The translations under genes were made by a program, and so were the position numbers. The notes under the pieces are model-generated. The model was not told where the DNA came from. It was given only the letters and a program-made list of their open reading frames with translations, and did no database searches. From positions 1-30,882 of the IMG/VR virus record IMGVR_UViG_3300021425_000114: a DNA stretch of 30,882 nucleotides. One strand, 5' to 3'. The number at the start of each line of letters is the position of its first letter. Position 1 is the stretch's first letter. Shown here piece after piece: positions 1 through 8,000 of this stretch. Origin of the DNA: a virus.

Positions 1-1
1 C

Positions 2-88
2 TCACGCAAGAAGATAGTTAATTAAATCTAAATCATAGATGTAATCGCTGAATTGGCTGGCTAATTTACGCTGGATCAATTTACCCAT
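2..88 (-). CDS. very small hypothetical ORF (28 aa)
   Basis: Reads leftward from an ATG at 88 to a TGA at 2-4 and encodes 28 residues starting MGKLIQRKLA, with a basic start and a hydrophobic end. A GTG at 106 in the same frame would give 34 residues. Its ATG overlaps the stop of another leftward frame that ends at 81 (the bases TATGGGTAA), the kind of overlap seen between coupled phage genes. I see no domain and no convincing ribosome binding site. It could be chance; support is only the overlap and plausible composition. Confidence 0.2.
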   Translation of the reverse strand: MGKLIQRKLASQFSDYIYDLDLINYLLA

Positions 89-168
89 ACAACGGGGTAC
101 CCCCACCCCGCTTCAAGATTGTCGAGCCACTAGCTGCCCCCTCAAATTTTCCGTAAATTTTTTGAGAA

Positions 169-369
169 TCAATAAAGTGTTTGCAACCATTCTTTAGCAC
201 CAAAACCTGATATAGCAATAGCTTTAAGGACAACAGCTTTAGGGTAATCAGGAATTTTTTGTAATTGAGTACAAGAAGATTTGCAGGTAAGTTCACGAAG
301 GAACTGTTGAGCAGCAATTTGATTACGAGCTTTAAGTATGGTTGTAAGGGTAAGAATATCAAGTAGCAT
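169..369 (-). CDS. small hypothetical phage protein, leftward
   Basis: Encodes about 66 residues if translation starts at the ATG at 369 (MLLDILTL); an upstream in-frame ATG at 405 would add 12 residues that look like non-coding sequence. The body is mixed alpha-helical in character, with two cysteines in KSSC and LTCK and a C-terminus GAKEWLQTLY. Codons end mostly in T or A, similar to the AT-rich genes to the right but on the opposite strand. It lies divergently from the neck gene at 448. I do not recognise the family. A second leftward frame (81-362) overlaps it and stays open past its stop with a glycine-rich tail, so a frameshift or broken longer gene is possible. Confidence 0.4.
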   Translation of the reverse strand: MLLDILTLTTILKARNQIAAQQFLRELTCKSSCTQLQKIPDYPKAVVLKAIAISGFGAKEWLQTLY

Positions 370-412
370 GAGATTTAAGCATATAATACATAATAGGTGA
401 GGCATAAGGTAT

Positions 413-418
413 ATTATA
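413..418 (-). promoter_or_regulatory. possible -10 box between divergent genes
   Basis: The minus strand reads TATAAT here, a perfect sigma-70 -10 hexamer, in the short AT-rich gap between the leftward small ORF and the rightward gene at 448. No convincing -35 hexamer is seen at the usual spacing. A plus-strand TATAAT also occurs at 382-387 and could serve the rightward neck operon. Both are common in AT-rich DNA. Confidence 0.25.
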
Positions 419-447
419 GGAAAGCTAGGGGACTGAGGTAGGCAGGG

Positions 448-852
448 ATGACATTAATTACGAATAGGGGATGGTCAGAGGGCGATGATGTAAGGGTATT
501 AGTTGCTGCGGGTTTAAGTGTAAGTGTATATACAACAAAACAGATTCAATCTGACATGAATTACATGTTAGATAATTTACCTAGTGCAGTAGGGCCTATA
601 ATTGAGTTATTGGATGCATATGATGTAGCAGAGAGTCGGATGTCAAATTTGAATGAGACATCAGACGGCAAGATTTTAACAAAAGCGGATGTATTAGAGT
701 GGGCTGCGACAAGTCCGGGATCATCTTATAGTCCTGAGCGCGAATTAAATCGAATTCGAGGTTTGTTATATCAATATTTCGGTTCAAGTATTTTATTTAG
801 TAATAATTCACATGGTACTATGAATGGAGTAACATCTTTAGTAAGATCATGA
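448..852 (+). CDS. putative head-tail connector / neck protein
   Basis: 134 residues, mostly alpha-helical, with an Asp/Glu-rich C-terminal half (RELNRIRGLLYQYFG near residues 97-111). Position is the main clue: it opens a tight rightward run leading to an HK97 gp10-like protein and tail chaperones, the place where head-tail connector proteins of the gp6/gp15 type normally sit. I see no signature motif that proves it. The stop overlaps the next start as ATGA at 849-852, indicating translational coupling. The ORF is AT-rich and uses codons such as TTA, GTA and GCA like the following genes. The coding call is firm; the connector role is inferred from order only. Confidence 0.8.
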   Translation: MTLITNRGWSEGDDVRVLVAAGLSVSVYTTKQIQSDMNYMLDNLPSAVGPIIELLDAYDVAESRMSNLNETSDGKILTKADVLEWAATSPGSSYSPERELNRIRGLLYQYFGSSILFSNNSHGTMNGVTSLVRS

Positions 853-1013
853 ATGAAGAGGATACCGGTATTAAATTTGGAGAAATTCTTCATTCTGAGG
901 TTGTTCCAATTGAGTGTAAACGTTGCGGCTTTCAGACAATTGTAAATAAGGTTTATTTACCCTATTTGGATGGCGGTTTAGAGTCTTGCAGGCAATGTAG
1001 GGGCAAAGGATAA
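849..1013 (+). CDS. small zinc-ribbon protein (54 aa)
   Basis: A short gene starting at ATG 849 and ending at TAA 1011-1013. It overlaps both neighbours by a few bases (ATGA upstream, TAATG downstream), which strongly suggests it is real and coupled. The protein has two CxxC pairs, IECKRCGF at residues 21-28 and SCRQCRGK at 46-53, spaced like a four-cysteine zinc ribbon. It resembles in layout the tiny Com-type zinc-ribbon proteins of phage Mu but I cannot claim homology. Placed among neck genes, it could be a small assembly factor or a nucleic-acid-binding regulator of the operon. Confidence 0.7.
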   Translation: MNEEDTGIKFGEILHSEVVPIECKRCGFQTIVNKVYLPYLDGGLESCRQCRGKG

Positions 1014-1522
1014 TGGCATCACCTTTAGCTCCATATGTAAACAGTTATTTACTATTAGAGGACACTGGAGTTCCTGAGGTTGTAAATGGTCGAATTGCAG
1101 TGGATGGGGGTCAAAAATATGTAGTAGAATGTTTTTTAACTAGAATGGAGGAAAAAGTAACAAGTACGGGAGCAGATTATTTACCTAGTGACATCACAGC
1201 AAAGAAGATCATGCCTGGTGTTGGTGGTGATGTATATATATATCGAGGATACGGTTTGAGGTATGCGATTGCACCAACGGGTTATATAATTGCAAATGGT
1301 GGTACAGGATTAAGTGGATGGATTGAATTAAGATCAGTTACGAAACCAAATTGGATAGCACCTGGTTCAAAGGGATATCATTTACAGGGGTCTGAACCAG
1401 TAAAATATACAAGGATCGAGCGTCCGAGTGGAGTATATGGTGGCGTAGGGATTGATGCGATTGTAAGTGAGAACATCGGAGGAATTCCGATTACAATACG
1501 AAGTGGGGATACAATTGACTAA
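1013..1522 (+). CDS. putative neck / head-completion protein
   Basis: 169 residues of mainly beta character with many Gly, Ile and Val; helices are rare. There are no motifs I recognise. It overlaps the zinc-ribbon gene (TAATG at 1011-1015) and the next gene (TAATG at 1520-1524), so it belongs to one coupled unit. In siphovirus gene order the slot between a connector and a gp10-like protein is typically the head-closure or stopper protein, which is a small beta-barrel, so that is my best guess. The coding call is firm, the role is positional inference. Confidence 0.75.
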   Translation: MASPLAPYVNSYLLLEDTGVPEVVNGRIAVDGGQKYVVECFLTRMEEKVTSTGADYLPSDITAKKIMPGVGGDVYIYRGYGLRYAIAPTGYIIANGGTGLSGWIELRSVTKPNWIAPGSKGYHLQGSEPVKYTRIERPSGVYGGVGIDAIVSENIGGIPITIRSGDTID

Positions 1523-2019
1523 TGGCAAAATTAAGTCTAGGAAAGATTGATATAGTACCAAATAAACTACCAAAGATACGGTCATCTACAAAGATAAAGT
1601 CACCGATTAGATTAGAGAAACCGATTATAAATGAAGCAAGAATTCTCAGTGGTTTTCAGGATGCAATAGCACGAGCAAATGCAAGAATTGCGATTGACTT
1701 AAAGGTTGCATTAGATGAAGCATTATTAGCAAATGTATGGTCAACACCTAGTGGAACAGCGGATATTTATGAAACAGGGGAACTATTATCTAGTGGTACT
1801 GTAACTGTAGGTCCTAATGGTGTAATTGTAAGTTATGACGCTCCATATGCGGCATTAGTAAATTTTGGAGGTTACATTTATCCGTATGGTAATATTAATG
1901 CAAGAGTATATTTACCACCACGTCCGTGGCTAGATTCGGTTATCAGGGGAGGAGGTCCAGTACCTGAATTTGACTTTAAGAAATACTATTTAGAGGAAAT
2001 AATAGCAGAATTCAGATAA
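1522..2019 (+). CDS. HK97 gp10-like neck / tail-completion protein
   Basis: 165 residues. The central helix (residues about 45-70, QDAIARANARIAIDLKVALD) is followed by the family hallmark YDAPYAALVNFGGYIYP near 109-125 and YLPPRPWLDSVIRGG near 133-147. The pattern 'YA..v.fG' followed by 'PPRPWL' and a terminal helix is typical of HK97 gp10-like / virion-morphogenesis neck proteins, which join the head completion complex to the tail. The start is fixed by the TAATG overlap with the upstream gene. A 37-base gap separates it from the tail chaperone gene. No oddities apart from the AT-rich codon use shared with its neighbours. Confidence 0.75.
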   Translation: MAKLSLGKIDIVPNKLPKIRSSTKIKSPIRLEKPIINEARILSGFQDAIARANARIAIDLKVALDEALLANVWSTPSGTADIYETGELLSSGTVTVGPNGVIVSYDAPYAALVNFGGYIYPYGNINARVYLPPRPWLDSVIRGGGPVPEFDFKKYYLEEIIAEFR

Positions 2020-2056
2020 AATTGGAAGGATATTAGGGCTTAAGTATAGGATAGAC

Positions 2057-2662
2057 ATGGCCAAGCTGCCATTTGTAGTAGAACCTCGTCGCAAACCGAT
2101 TATTGAATTAATCGGTACAGAGGAATCAGGTCAATTTGAGATTGAGCGAAGGGGTTATTTAACTTCTGGTGAGAAATCATTTGTACAACAGATTCAACAA
2201 TCTGAGAGCGGTGCATCAGAGATCATTTCGCTAAGTCGGAAGGTGGCACGAAAGTTGAATCTAGGAATTGAGGAAGCATATCAAGAAATCATTGGAATTA
2301 TGCAAAATGCATCAAGTGTAAATGCAGAGGTTGCAGATAAGATCGAGCAAGAATTTGGTGAAGAGATCACAGCAGTTGTTAGAAACTTGACATTAGGTCA
2401 GATCAGAGAAGATCTGGTAATGGCTGCATGTTTGTTGCGTTATCGAATTGACGATAATTTTGAGATTGGGGAAATCAGTAAGATTCATCCTGATATTATC
2501 AGTGGATTGGCTCAACTATATCGAGAAGAAGAAGCACGTTCATTGACAGCATTTAAGGAAGCAAATAAAAATGAGGAAACAGAAGATGAGGAAAATGTTG
2601 AGGAGGCAGAAAAAAAGCCGAGGATGAGGGTATCCCGTTCGAGGAGTACTACTGGAGACTAA
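2057..2662 (+). CDS. tail assembly chaperone, short form (gpG-like)
   Basis: 201 residues in the unshifted frame. The middle is helical (about 45-160), and the end is an acidic, then basic low-complexity tail (residues about 165-201, rich in Glu and Lys). This is the normal plan of lambda gpG-like chaperones, which bind the tape measure and recruit tube subunits. Decisive evidence is the A AAA AAG heptamer at 2611-2617 in the acidic tail: a -1 shift there joins it to a long open frame running to 3237. The short form should be the major product. Unlike the usual order, the gene lies upstream of the tube gene and is separated from the tape measure by an HNH endonuclease and two tail genes. Confidence 0.8.
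   Translation: MAKLPFVVEPRRKPIIELIGTEESGQFEIERRGYLTSGEKSFVQQIQQSESGASEIISLSRKVARKLNLGIEEAYQEIIGIMQNASSVNAEVADKIEQEFGEEITAVVRNLTLGQIREDLVMAACLLRYRIDDNFEIGEISKIHPDIISGLAQLYREEEARSLTAFKEANKNEETEDEENVEEAEKKPRMRVSRSRSTTGD
2611..2617 (+). promoter_or_regulatory. programmed -1 ribosomal frameshift slippery site
   Basis: The zero-frame codons GAA AAA AAG (2609-2617) give the heptamer A AAA AAG, the most efficient bacterial -1 slippery sequence. The -1 frame is closed by TGA at 2599-2601, just upstream, and then open from 2602 to the stop at 3235-3237, while the zero frame ends 45 bases downstream at 2662. The first ATG of the -1 frame is only at 2824, although coding-quality sequence fills 2617-2823. 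I see only weak potential stem-loops downstream (for example GGGTATCCC at 2628-2636). Confidence 0.75.
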
Positions 2663-3237
2663 AACGAGGATTTCCTGGTGATGAAGAATTCACGTTAAAT
2701 AACTACTGGCTTTTACCTTTTGAGTATGTATTAATTGCTATTATACAACTAAACAAGTTAAATCGAGAAGAACTACATAACATTGAGCGTCCGATATCGT
2801 ATCTAGCGTATCAGACAGCGGAGATGAATCGCGACAGGAAGAAGAATCGAAAACCATTCAAGCCAGAGGATTTCCAGTATTACAACGACCAATCAAAACA
2901 GAACCTTCCGGAGCCCAGGTATGGTGCTGCTGCATTAGCATTAATCAAGGCAGGAATGTTTCCAAATTGGGCATTATTCACGTATAAGGATTTAACTGCA
3001 AGAGCAAAAAATGTAACACCACCTACACTTTTATGTTTTCAATGTGAAGATGCAATTTTGCTAGCTCCAAGTGCAGAAGAAAATATAGTAAAGGGTATGT
3101 TAATTGCAGGGATCACAGCATCAGGGAATATCCGAATAATGAATTCACCATGTGGATCTAGTATAACGGTAAGGATACCTAAGATCAGCGGTCAATTTGA
3201 AGCTAATGAGGAAGCTGAACTAAGGATATTGTCTTAA
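2617..3237 (+). CDS. tail assembly chaperone extension (gpT-like, by -1 frameshift)
   Basis: This is the downstream half of a frameshifted gpGT-type chaperone; the fusion would be about 393 residues (187 from the gene starting at 2057 plus 206 from here). The segment before the internal ATG at 2824 reads as real protein (YYWRLKRGFPGDEEF, then NNYWLLPFEYVLIAI), followed by a basic stretch and RKPFKPEDFQYY, an arrangement typical of the T domain of these chaperones. The final part is a beta-rich domain of about 110 residues. An annotation starting at 2824 would give a 137-residue fragment and lose 69 codons. Its last 18 bases overlap the 3' end of the convergent HNH gene. Confidence 0.75.
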   Translation, partial: AEDEGIPFEEYYWRLKRGFPGDEEFTLNNYWLLPFEYVLIAIIQLNKLNREELHNIERPISYLAYQTAEMNRDRKKNRKPFKPEDFQYYNDQSKQNLPEPRYGAAALALIKAGMFPNWALFTYKDLTARAKNVTPPTLLCFQCEDAILLAPSAEENIVKGMLIAGITASGNIRIMNSPCGSSITVRIPKISGQFEANEEAELRILS

Positions 3238-3642
3238 TTTAAGCAACTGAAGATCAAGTTCAGATTGAGTAGGAAGGCGAGAGTTATCAAGCCAGAATAG
3301 AATTCGAGCTTCTCTAGTAGGATCATAAAAATCCTGTTGTCGAAACCAAGGGATCCAATCATGAGAACCTTTGCTTTGGTTATGTTCTAGACAAGCGGGA
3401 AGACAATTACGACTAATATCTTCTCCACCTTTACTGCGTGGTTTAAGATGATCAATAGTAAGTGATTGGTCACTAATAGGCGGTTGACCACAGAAGCAAC
3501 AGCAATTTTGCCAAGCATTTTTAATAGCTTTACGCCAAAGCCGTTTAGCCTCAGAACTTGTAAGGCATTCCATGACTGCTAGGTATTGGTGATAAGTATG
3601 AAGCACTTCCTGATGAGCAAAGGAAGTAAGGTCTTCAGACAT
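3220..3642 (-). CDS. HNH endonuclease, probable free-standing homing enzyme
   Basis: 140 residues on the strand opposite to all surrounding tail genes. The core has CCFCG (Cys48, Cys51), LTIDHLKPRSKGGED with the general-base His65, then RNCLPACLEHNQSKG with Asn79, Cys80, Cys84 and His87/Asn88, matching an HNH nuclease braced by structural cysteines. The C-terminus, FYDPTREARILFWL (residues 105-118), resembles the tail of small HNH proteins common in cyanophage genomes. Such enzymes nick or cut a recipient phage and spread themselves along with flanking DNA. It sits between the chaperone and the next tail gene and overlaps the chaperone extension convergently by 18 bases, so it has probably inserted here. 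Confidence 0.85.
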   Translation of the reverse strand: MSEDLTSFAHQEVLHTYHQYLAVMECLTSSEAKRLWRKAIKNAWQNCCCFCGQPPISDQSLTIDHLKPRSKGGEDISRNCLPACLEHNQSKGSHDWIPWFRQQDFYDPTREARILFWLDNSRLPTQSELDLQLLKLRQYP

Positions 3643-3714
3643 ATATCATCAATGATTGTGCGGAAGTTGAAAGTGAAAGGAATAGGAGTTCCAACATAAT
3701 CCGCAGAGCAGTTG

Positions 3715-3734
3715 CAATATAGTTTGCTATATTG
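3715..3734. promoter_or_regulatory. perfect 8-bp inverted repeat (hairpin)
   Basis: CAATATAG (3715-3722), a TTTG loop and CTATATTG (3727-3734) form a perfect hairpin between the HNH gene and the next tail gene. A TTG that could be read as a start codon (3732) falls inside the stem, which argues for the downstream ATG at 3777. Part of it matches a sequence in the divergent spacer near 19515. It may be a regulatory element or a scar of the HNH insertion. Confidence 0.45.
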
Positions 3735-3776
3735 AGTAACGGAATAATAAGGGTTGACCGTACATATAAATGGGCA

Positions 3777-4214
3777 ATGTCACAGGTGAAGGCATCAAGT
3801 CCAGAGCTAATTTACGAAACGTTAGCAGGAGATGCTACGTTTATGAATTTAGTAGGTACGAGAACATTTGCAAAAGACGATACAGTATTGGATGCAATAT
3901 CAATTGTTACACCTGGTGCTGACTTACCATTAGTAAAAGCAGCAACAGGAATGGAAGTTGTAATACATGATTTAGGTAGTTTAACACGTCGGGAATACAT
4001 CACAACTGAAATAGATATCAATACCACCTGGAAGGTTTTTCTGCTTGCCTGGCCAGGGGCGAATGGATCAATTTTGCATACTGCAGCAGCAAGAATAATG
4101 GAGATTTTTACAAAAGCAACAGCAATTGAGACTGTACCTTTACCTGATGGTTTGGGAGCAATTGCGCAAATACTTGTGATGATTCCATCAGAATCAATCA
4201 TTCTTGAAAGTTAA
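3777..4214 (+). CDS. putative tail terminator / small tail protein
   Basis: 145 residues from the ATG at 3777; an in-frame TTG at 3732 would add 15 residues but lies in a hairpin stem, so I prefer the ATG, although no good Shine-Dalgarno sequence precedes either. The protein is an alpha/beta mix with a long C-terminal helix (AAARIMEIFTKATAIETV) and a strand-rich core containing REYITTEIDINTTWKVFLLAW. Size, fold character and place directly before the tube gene fit a tail terminator (gpU/gp17-like), which caps the tube and docks to the neck. No diagnostic motif is seen, so the role is inferred from position. It is followed by a 104-base spacer with a hairpin. Confidence 0.65.
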   Translation: MSQVKASSPELIYETLAGDATFMNLVGTRTFAKDDTVLDAISIVTPGADLPLVKAATGMEVVIHDLGSLTRREYITTEIDINTTWKVFLLAWPGANGSILHTAAARIMEIFTKATAIETVPLPDGLGAIAQILVMIPSESIILES

Positions 4215-4251
4215 GATATAAATAAAGGTATAAAGTTGGAAGTCTAGTGTA

Positions 4252-4269
4252 AGCAGGTAGGCACCTGCT
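4252..4269 (+). terminator. hairpin before tail tube gene, possible weak terminator
   Basis: AGCAGGT (4252-4258), loop AGGC, ACCTGCT (4263-4269): a perfect 7-bp stem, followed after seven bases by a short run TTTT. It lies between the preceding small tail gene and the tube gene and could partly stop transcription so that the tube gene has its own promoter in the AT-rich spacer. The T-tract is weak. Confidence 0.4.
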
Positions 4270-4318
4270 CTACTATTTTGTGTCGATAAACGGCATTCCT
4301 ACCTGATTATTTATTAAA

Positions 4319-4903
4319 ATGGCAAACTTTTCTACCAGTTTTGGTTTTGACTGCTACCTCGTTCCTCTGAGTTCAGCGGAAGTAGATACCAGTTTTACTG
4401 GCGTTACCACTGCCGCTAATTTCATTGATACCACGACGGTTCAAGCCGCTGACGGTTCTATCACCTACGCAAGTGGCATCTTTAGTGTTGGCGCCACTGC
4501 ACTGGCTATGGATGGAACTGATGAACCATTCCGTCTTTATGGTCTAACCAACGCAGCCCTGGAAACCGACACGGATTCCGAGGATGTGGTGACCTATGAC
4601 GACGAAACCAAGGGTTTCAATATCAGTCTGCCAACCTCAAAGAGTTGGGAAGTATCTCTTGCAGGCGTTACTGATTTCAAGGATGCCGGTTATCATGTGT
4701 TGCGCTTGACCGAAGCAAACACGATTGCTGATGCATTGCGGGTGAAGTTCCTGCGTGTCGGTCCCACGGGTACTGACGAGAAGGTTTATGGCTATGGCAC
4801 TCTGAGTGGCTATACCGAATCGATCGAAGCTGGTTCGATTGTTTCTTGGGAAGCCACCTTGACAGGTTATGGTCCCTACCGTCTGGATCTCGATATCAAC
4901 TGA
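4319..4903 (+). CDS. major tail tube protein
   Basis: 194 residues. N-terminal MANFSTSFGFDCYLV, a beta-rich body with Ig-like character, and the C-terminal pattern ESIEAGSIVSWEATLTGYG (about residues 168-186) typical of TP901-1/lambda gpV-type tube proteins. It stacks as hexameric rings around the tape measure to form the tail tube. Codon choice is strikingly different from the AT-rich genes before it (GGT, ACC, CTG, CGT, AAC preferred), as expected for a very abundant virion protein. It is isolated between a hairpin upstream and a strong terminator downstream, suggesting its own transcript. No clear Shine-Dalgarno sequence is seen before the ATG. Confidence 0.8.
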   Translation: MANFSTSFGFDCYLVPLSSAEVDTSFTGVTTAANFIDTTTVQAADGSITYASGIFSVGATALAMDGTDEPFRLYGLTNAALETDTDSEDVVTYDDETKGFNISLPTSKSWEVSLAGVTDFKDAGYHVLRLTEANTIADALRVKFLRVGPTGTDEKVYGYGTLSGYTESIEAGSIVSWEATLTGYGPYRLDLDIN

Positions 4904-4926
4904 ATCGAGTAGCGACAATAATAAAG

Positions 4927-4952
4927 GAGCGGCTACGGCCGCTCTTTTTTTT
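4927..4952 (+). terminator. strong Rho-independent terminator after tail tube gene
   Basis: GAGCGGC (4927-4933), loop TACG, GCCGCTC (4938-4944), followed by eight T. The stem is a perfect 7 bp and can extend by A-U pairs into the T-tract. The C(TACG)G loop belongs to the very stable UNCG tetraloop class. It separates the tube gene from the tape measure gene. Confidence 0.9.
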
Positions 4953-5021
4953 GTGTATATGTGTAGCATAAAAAATAATAACAGACTGGAAAACTAGAAC
5001 ACCGAGTGCAAACAAGTAAGA

Positions 5022-8000
5022 GTGGCAGGAAAAGGAGACATTGATATTGGCATTAATGTTAGAGACGCAGGAGTTGCTGCTGCGGTTGATGCGATATTCA
5101 ATGGAGCCGAGGGTGCAGTTAATGATTTCAATAAACTTCTAGGTATAGAAGTACAAAAGAAGCTAGTTGTCGAGACATTTTTTGATCCATCAACAGCACA
5201 GAAAGGGATAAGAGTTGTTGAAAGAGATGTAAATAATCTTGGCTCTCAAATTGAGAAGCTTGCCGAGAAATCGAAGAAATTAGAATTTGGCAGTGCCACT
5301 AGCTTAAAGGGACAACTACGTGAAGCAACGCAAGCAAGGGATCAGATAAGAAGGTACGAAGAGAGTGTTGGAGTACTGGGGCAGAAAGTCCTAACAGTTA
5401 ATCAAGCCTGGGCAGCACAAAATGCAAGGGTTCAGGAATTATCTCGGCAACTAAGTATAGCAAGTGCCAATGGTTTTTGGGCAAAAGCGAAAGCAGGACT
5501 TAATCTACAAGGGCTTTCCAACTTTTCGAATGGCCTGGTTGCAGTTACGCAAGGTCTACAATCTGCCTCAATTTTAATTGGGCAGGTAATTGGATCATTC
5601 AACCAACTATTTACGGCGCTAGCAAAGATCCAGCAATTCGAATTATCATTCAAAGCAATTGGCGCTTCAGCAGGTGAGACCTCACTAGCTTTTCAGGAAT
5701 CAGAAAGGATTGCGCTAGGATTAGGGGTTGGCATCCAGACAGTTCGTGATGCATTTCAACAGTTATCACCAGTTATTTTGGCATCAGGTGGTTCAATTGG
5801 TGATGTATCAGCAATTACGGAGTCATTAAGTTCTCGTTTTGCTGCATTTGGGTTAAGTGCGGACAAAGCAAGGCGTGTAACGAATGGTGTCATTCAGGCA
5901 TTTGGTAAAGGCAAGCTACAAGCAGAGGAACTGACTCAACAGATTTCAGAAGCAGATCCAGCATTCAGAATAGACTTAGCGAGTGCAATAGGCGTAAGTG
6001 TTGCTGAACTGGGAGAATTAGTAAAGGCTGGTGAAATTACCAGTGATCGTCTAATCGAGATTTTACCTTTACTTTCAAAGAGCTCATTGCTATTTGGGAA
6101 GTTAGGAGATAGCGGAGCGTCTGCTGCAAATGCATTAGCAAAGGGTACGATAACAATAACACAGGCCAGGACTCAGTTAGATAACTTAAATCAGCTAAGT
6201 TTTGAACAACTTGCTCGTGCATTTGAACCTTTTCTGACAGCACTTATCAGAGTACAGGCTGCTTTTGTAGATTTTGGAACTGCGATTTCAAATGCAACTG
6301 CTCTAAAAGTTTTTGGCGAATTTTTGGGTCAGCTCACGAGTCAAGCAGGCGGAGTAATTGATGTAATCGGCAAGATTGCGCTAACATTCTTGTCAATCAT
6401 AGAAGCAGTCGGTAATGTAATCAATGCAATAGATAATTTTACTGAATCAATAGGTGGAATACGGGTAGTTGTAACAGGACTTGCTGCGTTAATAACAACC
6501 AAGCTAGTAGTTTCTCTACTCCGACTTGGTGTAACTTTAGGTACAACAATTGTAACTTCGATCGCAAAGTTTGCAGCGGGCATTGCGGCAGGAGGTGTTG
6601 GAATCAGTGGCCTGGCTGCGTCTATAGGTAAAGGCATTGCTACAATTTTCGGCTTAGATTCTGCAAGTTTGAAATTAATTGCAACAAACTTCAAGACGAT
6701 TGCATCAACTGGAGGAGTTACTGCGTCGCTGAAGGGTCTTGCCGCCGGAGCCACGACTGCAGCAGCTTCAATTTTAGGAGCCGGCAGTGCCAATGCAGCA
6801 CCATGGTTGGCGGACATAGCAAAACAAGCGACCAATGGGGCACAGGAAATAGGTAAACTGGCTCCTGCAACGCAATTAGTGATACCAGGTTTAACTGCTA
6901 CCGGTGAAGCTGCCAAGACAGGTGAAGCAGGACTTAAGGCACTAGGTTCAGCCACACAACTACCGATACCTGGTCTAAATGCAACGAATGAAGCTGTTAA
7001 AGCATATACAAAGGGTACATTGGAAGCGTTCTTACAATCGCAGCAAGGTGCTGCGGGTATTACTCAGGTAGCTAACGCTGCAAAGGACGGGGTACCTGCT
7101 TTTATTCCATACACGGCAGCAATACAAGGTGCCGGTGGTGCCGCAGCAGGTCTCGGACCTGCCGCTGTTGCGGGTGCTGCGGGGGTTGGTGCGGCAGGAA
7201 CTGCTGCAGGCGCTGCAACAGCTCCAACGCTGACGTTTGCGGGGGCTGTGTCGGCAGCGAATGCTTCGCTAACTGCAGGAATTAAGGCAGTACTTGCCTT
7301 TGGGGCCGCGTTGCTTACGAATCCAATAACTGCGACAATTATCGGAATAAGTGCATTAGCAGCAGGTGTCTTTTTCCTTAATAAAGCATTCAGCGGATCG
7401 GAGGCGAGCATCAAGTCTTTCGATGAAGGCATTAAAGGGATCAAGGAAAGATCAGAAAAAGCAATAGCAGCAATCGATGCTGCAGGGGATTCTGCAGTAG
7501 ACTTCGAGGAAAGGATAAAAAATCTGGAGGTAACTCCTGAAGGCCTTAGTGAGACAGCAGAAATATTCAATACCTTCCCTGCCCTAGTAAAAAGCGCAAC
7601 AGGCGAGTTCAAACAGATAGAAAAGGAAGCGACGGGCTTTTTTGAAAAAGCAGAAAAGGCTGTAGCTAAATACAATAAAGAACAGGATAAAACCGGTAAG
7701 GGTGCGCTTAAGGTTGCGCAAATCATAAGCGATTCAGAGAATGCAGTCCAACTAGCTCTGGAGACAACAAAGCGAAAGAGAGCTGAGCTTGAAGAGGCAG
7801 CGACCAAGACTGGAGGACCCATCAGTGAAGAAAATAAGAAGCTATTAATAGGTTATAATGAAAATATAAAAGCTCTTGAGCGCAAGAAACTAGCAATAGA
7901 AGATCTAAAGGCAACTGCAGTCGCTTCGGGAATTGAGATACCAGTAACAACAGTAGACCAAACCAAGGCAACACTAGATGGTATCAAGAGTAAAATAGAG

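Noticed and set aside
2824-3237. Independent gene starting at ATG 2824
   Set aside because: The frame is open and protein-like back to 2602 and joins the upstream gene through a canonical slippery heptamer, so the ATG is better read as internal.
3732-3776. TTG at 3732 as start of the small tail gene
   Set aside because: It lies in the stem of a perfect hairpin, lacks a ribosome binding site, and an in-frame ATG exists at 3777; kept only as an alternative.
7064-7822. 252-residue antisense ORF inside the tape measure gene
   Set aside because: Ala/Ser/Pro-rich shadow of an alanine-rich sense frame with clear domain content; the same applies to the other antisense frames between 5432 and 12653.
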